Source: Takakia lepidozioides (Eukaryota > Streptophyta > Takakiopsida > Takakiales > Takakiaceae). Taken from it: 64,000 bases of DNA. The DNA lies in contig CM060731.1 of NCBI GenBank assembly GCA_030704615.1, forward strand, positions 41,726,001-41,790,000. Reading direction: 5' to 3'. Made by a program: the position numbers and the translations under genes. The notes under the pieces are model-generated. The model saw only the letters and a list, made by a program, of their open reading frames with translations. It searched no databases and was not told the DNA's origin. This document shows positions 58,094 to 64,000 of this stretch, piece after piece. Every line of letters starts with the position of its first letter. Positions within the stretch are counted from its first letter, which is position 1.

Positions 58094-58760
58094 TGTGAGA
58101 TTCTCACTCGCTATACTCCAAAGTGTCTAGGGAAGGTCACTGAGCAACCTGCCAAGGCGAAAACAATAGAGAATTATCTAATACCATATATGAAAAACCA
58201 ATGCCAGTGTTGTTTATGGTAACTTCTATCCCATGGACTCGTAAACAAACCAAAGCAAAAATGTTGGTGTGTGTTGGCGAAGTCGTCAGATACTTCACAA
58301 AGAAACATGCACAAAAAATGAGAGCCAGGAGGATAGGAAGGTCACTCACGTTTATACAAAGACGTCTTGCCCATTGCCCAGCACCCTACATCACCCACAT
58401 TCTATCTCTACTCCTTCAGCTATCCATGCCTCTGCACAAATCAAGCATTCATCCTTGCCTTGCTGCTAGCAGTTGACAATGATAGCCTATATTTGTTCTA
58501 GGAAACACCCAACTCAGCGTAGCACACTAGTTCCTATCTGAATTGTGTCTGCTGCTCTCTGAAATGTAGCAGGCATACACCTTTCTGCCCCGGTTGACCC
58601 ATCAGTGACTGGGCTCAGATAAGTATTCATTCCACAACTTCTCCTCATCTCTATTACATGTTTTTTGACACTTTCTTGTTGTCACATTGGCAGTATCATG
58701 TCAAAGTCACTCCAAACTAGATTCACTCAACCAGCTAACTTGCAGAATTAAACATGAAAA
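58094..58760. other. Repeat-derived spacer; one PPR-end copy
   Basis: 58398-58487 is a copy of the sequence also at 56131-56221 and 58960-59047 (CTCCTTCAGCTATC.ATGCCT, TTGCTGCTAGCAG). No other gene recognised; the plus-strand text KDICFFSKFLRKMRQPTLHC is not known to me. Confidence 0.4.
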
Positions 58761-59335
58761 TTTAGGGCCGATTCTGATAAGAGGGAAAAACAGGGTGAAA
58801 TGTGTTGAAGAAGATGCCTTCATTAGCAGTGCTTATCACTGCCGTTGCTGCCAGTTGACCATCTACCCATGCAGGTTTCTTGTAGCTATTGATCCACATG
58901 GAATCACAGGTAATCTTGTGCTTGAAATCTGGCCCTCTTGGATGAATCTGGACCCACACGAAACCCCTGCTCCTTCAGCTATCGATGCCTCTGCACAAAT
59001 CATGCATACATCCTCGCCTTGCTGCTAGCAGCTAACAATGACAGCCTAGAATTGTCAAAGCACACACTAGTAGGGAAAACAGGGTGAAATATGTTGAAGA
59101 AGGTACCTTCACCCCTTTCCCCATCATTTGCTTTCAGGTGTCCAAAGCCCCATCCCGCGCTCCTGCTCTGCACACCCTGCAAGCATCGCATTCCACGACA
59201 CCACATATGGTTCAGCCATAGTGTTGAACACTCCCTTAGATGCTCCCACATTTAGCATACATGGCCACCAGAGCAATGTTCAGGATGACATCTGGTACAA
59301 TTGCAGATTTGATGATGTCACCAGGGATCTCTGAA
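58761..59335 (-). pseudogene. PPR fragments, 3' piece
   Basis: 58959-58762 reads WVQIHPRGPDFKHKITCDSM and WINSYKKPAWVDGQL, the same end-of-PPR segment as at 56131-56027. 59251-59000 and the neighbouring frames read a PPR turn (LWLNHMWCRGMRCLQGV in one frame; AEP..VSWNAMLAG in another). Strongly decayed. Confidence 0.65.
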
Positions 59336-59869
59336 AGTTACACAACATAAGTTTGCTGCAAATCAATGGGTGACGGATCAATATGGAAGGACTGCTTACT
59401 GCCGGGAAATCTAATCTAATATAATCCGATATGCTTCAGGTAGTTTGGATTTGTGATAGGCTGGTTGTAGAACTCTTCTTCAGAGAGTCGATAGTTGGGT
59501 GAATAAGACTGGCTGGGTCTGTACTGGCTGGGGTAGTGCTCTGTCTGCCAAGGCCACCTCAAACTTTGCCTTGCCCCACAGTTGTCTTGCCGTTGTCTCT
59601 GCCTCTGCTATCCTCCCTTGTTGCACACTCCAGCATCATTCCGTTGAATCATTTGTTGTGCTAGCCACATTACACAACAATTGTTGTTCTAGACTCAATT
59701 CTCTGTTTGGAGTTGTTCAACATTCCAACTCTGCATAGTCACCCTGTTGCAAAAACAACAAGATACAGAAAATCAAGATGCATCATATATGGATGGAAGT
59801 TAACCTTGCATAGCCAACGTGGGCTTTCTGGAGTGTATGCCATGCCCAAACAAAGGAGGACACTGCAAG
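59336..59869. other. No gene recognised
   Basis: Nothing supportable on either strand. Confidence 0.3.
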
Positions 59870-60214
59870 CTAGTACTGGGGATAAACAACCCCAAGAGCG
59901 TTCATAATTTCATTGTCAGGGAAGCGTCTCTCCAATTCGTTGATCAAAAGATGAGGTGCTCCTAAACACTGATGCTTCATCTCCCCAACCCAGTAAGTGA
60001 AATCATCTCTTGTAATATGACTCAATAATCCAGTGGCTAGTGAATGAGCATGTACCAGATAAGACTGGCCTAAGATCCGAAAAGCCAAGTGTTCATTGTC
60101 AGTGTTCAGATCAGTCACCCAGTCATGTGTGATGAATGCCGAGGTGTTGTCAACCACGTCAATGAAATCTTGGAAGGAATCTGAGTTGAAGGCAGTATCA
60201 AGGTTGATGTACAT
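59870..60214 (-). pseudogene. hAT transposase fragment (middle region)
   Basis: 115 codons: AFNSDSFQDFIDVVDNTSAF, DLNTDNEHLAFRILGQSYLV, HAHSLATGLLSHI and ELERRFPDNEIMNALGVVYP. Its end (MNALGVVYPQYW) matches the beginning of the C-terminal piece at 24014 (MDALGIVYPQYW), so it is from the same hAT family and covers part of what is deleted there. No start, zinc finger or dimerisation domain is present here. Confidence 0.7.
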
Positions 60215-60468
60215 GGAGATCTACTGTTGTCTTTAAGTGCCTATGTTTTGTCCTTTGCACTTGCTGACTTTGTTCTTTCCTGTGATTCTTGCCTATGAAT
60301 AAAGCATTCATTTGCAGAGTTATTTTTTGTCTCTTTGTTCTTCCTTTTGTTCTTCTCTTTGTTTAGTATTGAATAATACTAACGCTAATCTCTACTAACC
60401 CTAACGAGATAAGCATAGTCGCGGCTCTGACTGTCCAATACATTTAAAAGTTCAAAACAACCCCTCAT

Positions 60469-60745
60469 ATGACACCACGTGTCCATATATCAGCATGTCA
60501 TAATCAGGATTATGACTGCATGACCTCCTCAATACATGCCACGTGTCCACATATCATGATGTTTGTAGTCAGAACAATGACTGTAAGACCTTTCATTATA
60601 TGTCACGTGTCAAGATATTAGCATGGTTGTGGTCAGGATGATGACTGCAGATCCTCCTCATGGATATGCCACGTGGCAGTTTCGGGAGACGCCATATGGC
60701 GCACATCCACAAAACCTCCTGGACTTATTAAAAAGAGACACGTGT
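60469..60745. repeat. Tandem repeat carrying G-box (CACGTG) sites
   Basis: Four units of about 66 bp with ATGCCACGTGTCCATAT-like starts: CACGTG at about 60477, 60540, 60605 and 60670, with another ACACGTGT at about 60738. Each unit also has TGACTGCA or TGACTGTA. CACGTG is the core bound by bHLH/bZIP factors. The tract leads into a CACTA-like end at 60975. Confidence 0.7.
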
Positions 60746-60954
60746 ATAATTTGCAACAGCACATTAAGTCATGTATGGTAGAAGTACATATGATTGCCAC
60801 ATGACAGTGAGATGCATCACTTGGTTCATCTGACTGCAGTCATCCATGACCGACCATATTGTACTCATTGTATTCACTTGGTTTGCACGACTTAAAGTCA
60901 TTGCAGTCATATGTACTGTTTATGACTACGGGATAGTTATATATACAGTCATAT

Positions 60955-60975
60955 ATACCGCGATCTGTTGTAGTG
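60955..60975 (-). mobile_element. CACTA-like terminal inverted repeat
   Basis: The minus strand starts CACTACAACAGATCGCGG at 60975. Upstream DNA (60490-60950) has many TGACTGCA / TGCAGTCA words in both orientations, as expected of CACTA subterminal repeats. The other end was not found. Confidence 0.45.
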
Positions 60976-61083
60976 ATGGTGGGCTCCCCAGGTAGGAGAA
61001 GGACCCATGGGCATTACTGAAATGTCACCCACCAGCAGAGTGGCAAATTTATTCCAGTTGACTTTGAACCCCGAGGCAGTTAT

Positions 61084-62336
61084 ATGAAAACTTTGAAGAG
61101 ATTTGTAAGACAAATGGCGCACCCAAAGGGCAGCAAGGCGGAGGGGTATACGTTGCAAGAAGCTATGTTCTATTGCACGGAGTACATGACAAGGGTGGAT
61201 GAGGAAGCCCCTCGGATGTGGAAGGAAGAAGAGGATGCACGAACCAATGACATCGTTTTATCCAAAAAATCGGAGAGGGTAAAATTGCCAACCTTGGTGA
61301 TTGAGCAAGTGCATGACTTCATACTGAAGAACACCTCATCCATACATGAGTGGGAGGCAAGATACAATAACCTTGTTCAGCAACGAGAGGAGGAGATGCT
61401 TGCATGGAGGCGGAACCATCCAAGGCCGGTTACTAGACGCCCACGACGAGGAGCGGGCCGCCAGAATGTTCATTCACAAAATTTGCCCGTGGAATTGCAG
61501 CCTCTAAGTTCATTCCAACAAGGCTTCGGATTTCAGTTTATGACGCCGTTGCTCAATGAGAGGTGGTTTCAGATTTGGTGCAAGACATTGCAAGGGGCCC
61601 CTCTCAATTCGCGACCTCATACACAGCGGTTTGGGTTCACGGTCGTCATTTCCGCATTCGTGCTCTTGACATGAAGCGCAAAACAACCTTTGATTCTGGC
61701 TTGTGTGCCACATATTGACAAGACTCCGTGTAGGGCAAGGGAGATACACGACCTGCTATGAACAACTTGAGTACATTGGAGAGCTTGAGAGCATACTCCA
61801 ACTTCAGTATACAAGATAGCGGCCTCTTCTTTTCAAGGGAAGGTGGTTCCAGCCACATCTTGTGGGGCCCTCCGCAACACTAGTGCAAGATGATTGTGGT
61901 TTCAAGCGTGTCAATGAAGATAGGCTCAACCCTACTCATCGTCCCTCCGATGATTTTTTTTCACGGCCTTCAGAGATGGAGCAAGTTTTCTTTTCCGATG
62001 ACAAAACAAGAGGGGGGAATTGAAAGGTGGTTGTGCATGCTCAGCCAGAGAGGAAGACGTATCTATCATGGTCTTGGATCTCCATGGGGTGAGGCAATTG
62101 CGGAGACTAGTCATAATGATGTTGATGATGGAGGTTGGGTAGAGGGGGTAGAAGATGATGATGACGCCCTGGAGAATACATCCCGGACCCTATATGATGA
62201 AGCTCCAGAAGATACAGATGTTGGAGAAGGAGATGAAGACACGACCATTGACAACGAGGTGGAGAATGATTCAGATGTGCCTTTTGAGGGCCGAAGCATT
62301 TATGACGATGACTCCTATGACCAAGAAGACTTGTAG
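61084..62336 (+). pseudogene. CACTA (En/Spm) transposase-gene 3' fragment
   Basis: 61084 on: MKTLKRFVRQMAHPKGSKAE, GYTLQEAMFYCTEYM, matching the DUF4218-type segment after CACTA transposases. In shifting frames from 61620 come VHGRHFRIRALDMKRKTTFD and, at about 61955-62040, VFFSDDKTRGGNWKVVVHAQ, a DUF4216-type segment. The end (61890-62336 frame) is an acidic tail (EGVEDDDDALENTSRT...DSDVPFEGRSIYDDDSYDQ), also usual in this family. The catalytic DDE part is absent and the frames are broken. The element's right end is at 63262. Confidence 0.7.
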
Positions 62337-62744
62337 CTTGATGATGATGTAGAAGCTCCGGATGATGATGTTCAAGTTGATTAGACACGAAATCAAAGCT
62401 ACATAATAATTCTCGCACCAAACTTTACCCATCCCTTCGATTGATTGTACATGTACATGCATATTGTAGCTTATTTCTATGATTGATCAAATATGGCTGT
62501 GGCTGGTAGTCTTTCAAGAAAGAAGACAGAGACAATGAATATGTCGGAGCAACATATACAGATGTGGTATCAAGAGAATTATCAAAATGAATGTCACAAT
62601 CTACAAAAAGGTCCAAAACAACAAGCTAAACCATAAAGAAAAACAAATACCCTACCCCAGTACCATATTAAAATAAATAAATAAATAAAGAACCCCCGAA
62701 GGTCCTAAACCTAAACCTAGAAAGCCTTGCCGTAGCTGCCTATG

Positions 62745-63262
62745 ACCCCCACGCGTCGTACACTGCGACGAGTTTTTTTTGGATTTATGAGGCCGGGGGT
62801 CGCAAACGGCGACGGAAAGCCGTCGCAGGCTGCGACCCGTTTTTTTTGTTTTGAAAGAATAGGGCAACCCCTGTTTGCCACGCCTGGCCGTCGCCAAGGC
62901 CTTTTGCCATTCATGCCACCATGCGACAACTTGGCGTTGCAAACAAGGGTTGCGATGAAAGGAAGGGCAAGAGATGGCTGCCTTTTTTCGCTAGCGACGG
63001 CCGGCCGTCGCTAGAAAGGGTTGCCTTCTGCCCTCTGGGAGACAACGTTCGGGCGTCACACGGAAGGGCTCCCTTCTGCCCTTCATCCGCTCGTGCGACG
63101 GTCGGGCATCGCCACCTGGCCCCAACGCCAGGTGGCGGCCCGCGGGGTCTGTTTGCGACGGCCCAGTGCTGCAAAAAGGCGCCGCAGGGTTGGCGCCGCG
63201 CGGGGCGTGGGGCCCCGGCTGGCATCGCAACCCCCCCCCCCCCCCCCCCATTTGCTGTAGTG
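62745..63262 (-). mobile_element. CACTA subterminal repeats and terminal inverted repeat
   Basis: The minus strand begins CACTACAGCAAATG at 63262, followed by a run of about 20 G (C-run 63229-63249). Between 62745 and 63210 the word GCGACGG and its complement CCGTCGC recur more than ten times in both orientations, typical of CACTA subterminal transposase-binding sites. With the transposase remnant to its left this defines the right end of a CACTA element. Confidence 0.75.
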
Positions 63263-63419
63263 ATGGAATACAACCGCATCCAAATCACTGGCCTCGCCAT
63301 GTGCTGCTGCCCTCAATCAAACATCCTGCACCTTTCTCAAGCACACCCGGTCTCCATCAAGGGGGGGATTTCTCCCCTGTCAGAGTATGCCAATGGTCAT
63401 CCAGTGCCAAGCTCATGAA

Positions 63420-63732
63420 CCTTGCTAAGCCTTCTGGGTCAGTTTTGACCGCTTGGAATATTAAAGCAAACACATTTGTGTGGATTGGAGGCAAACCTAT
63501 CATACAACTGCAGCTAGATCATCAAGAATGGACATGGGATCTTGATGACAAACCATCTTTTTTTCAATACATAGCAAAAAAAAGCTACAAGTGCCTCAAT
63601 ACAAGCTCCATCCCCTTCTCCAAATGGGACGCCAAATGGAGAGCCTACAGATTTCAAAATGAGCATTGGAATGTAATCTGGAAAGACATATGGATCAAAA
63701 CCAGACCTGCAAACTTAGCTGCCTTTCTCTGA
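63420..63732 (+). pseudogene. LINE ORF2 C-terminal fragment
   Basis: Reads TAWNIKANTFVWIGGKPIIQ, EWTWDLDDKPSFFQYIAKKS and HWNVIWKDIWIKTRPANLAA, the part of plant LINE ORF2 just ahead of the terminal zinc-binding domain ('W..+W....P.K...F'). It stops right after FL at 63732. A fragment only, unrelated in position to the CACTA end that precedes it. Confidence 0.65.
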
Positions 63733-63829
63733 CAAATCTGTCGTGCACCTAAGCATCGTGCCACAACATACATCGTTGTCCAACCACACTTCCTAGCATA
63801 TAGTCCTAGAAAGCCACGCCACAATAATG

Positions 63830-64000
63830 ATACGAAAATGGTTGATACGGAAATGGTGAAAAGAGGAGAAGCCACTCTATCACGTTATATAAGTCAAGCC
63901 AATGGCATCTTTGCTAAAAGACTCCACCATACAGACCTCACCCACTCTCCATTTCAAGTACTAGAGTTATGGCGGCGAGAGCCTGGGGGGGTGCACTCTT
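63830..64000 (-). repeat. Second copy of the LTR-like sequence, cut by the window edge
   Basis: Aligns with 4426-4585 in the same orientation, roughly 70-75% identical by eye (GTCAAGCCAA, TTTGCTAAAAGACTCCACCA, TAGAGTTATGGCGGCGAGAG). It is either the LTR of another copy extending to the right or a solo LTR. Confidence 0.5.

Noticed and set aside
62911-63418. Overlapping open frames on both strands near the CACTA end
   Set aside because: They arise from GC-rich subterminal repeats (GCGACGG) and the C-run; low complexity and no family match.

Overview
This is nuclear DNA of a land plant. The support is spliced genes with GT-AG introns encoding a chloroplast light-harvesting protein, a GPI-anchored GH17-X8 glucanase, an ARID-PHD protein and a centromeric histone H3, together with PLS-class PPR sequences. 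The transposon mix (a gypsy element carrying a DNA methyltransferase, WRKY-GCM1/SWIM MULE-like transposase, many decayed PPR units) makes me favour a non-seed plant (fern, lycophyte or bryophyte), but that is an inference and I cannot name the species.

Layout. 1-4.4 kb: the 5' half of a decayed Ty3/gypsy element on the minus strand with the order gag - protease - C5-cytosine DNA methyltransferase - start of RT, running off the left edge. 4.4-6.5 kb: LTR-like and low-complexity DNA. 6.5-12.3 kb: a second Ty3/gypsy element (a chromovirus) whose RT-RNase H-integrase block is inverted relative to its gag-protease and chromodomain ends. 12.3-22.0 kb: a composite DNA-transposon-like region. Two arrays of a dyad-symmetric motif flank a divergent pair of ORFs: a minus-strand spliced gene with a DGNHR motif, and a plus-strand MULE-like transposase with WRKY-GCM1 and SWIM zinc-binding segments. 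One array is split by a 1.2-kb insertion bounded by TTAA, piggyBac-like in its ends. 23.5-24.6 kb: an internally deleted hAT transposase.

26-50.7 kb is the host gene block: a GH17-X8 endo-1,3-beta-glucanase (+), LHCA5 (-), a receptor-like kinase pseudogene (+), ARID4 (+, 16 exons) and CENH3 (+, 5 exons). For the four intact genes I could place the exon junctions so that every junction keeps frame and the product matches its family end to end. Introns and spacers hold 5'-truncated non-LTR fragments that share an ATTTC-repeat tail.

50.7-64 kb is again repeat-rich: LINE fragments, two exons of a glycosyltransferase cut off from the rest of its gene, a large cluster of broken PPR genes (first plus, then minus strand), a hAT fragment, CACTA transposon pieces with terminal and subterminal repeats, and a second copy of the LTR-like sequence at the right edge.

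The strongest candidates for something unusual are the DNA-methyltransferase-bearing retrotransposon and the element with palindrome arrays around a two-gene core, in which the variable stem position shows compensatory changes. All calls were made by reading the sequence; no database search was run.
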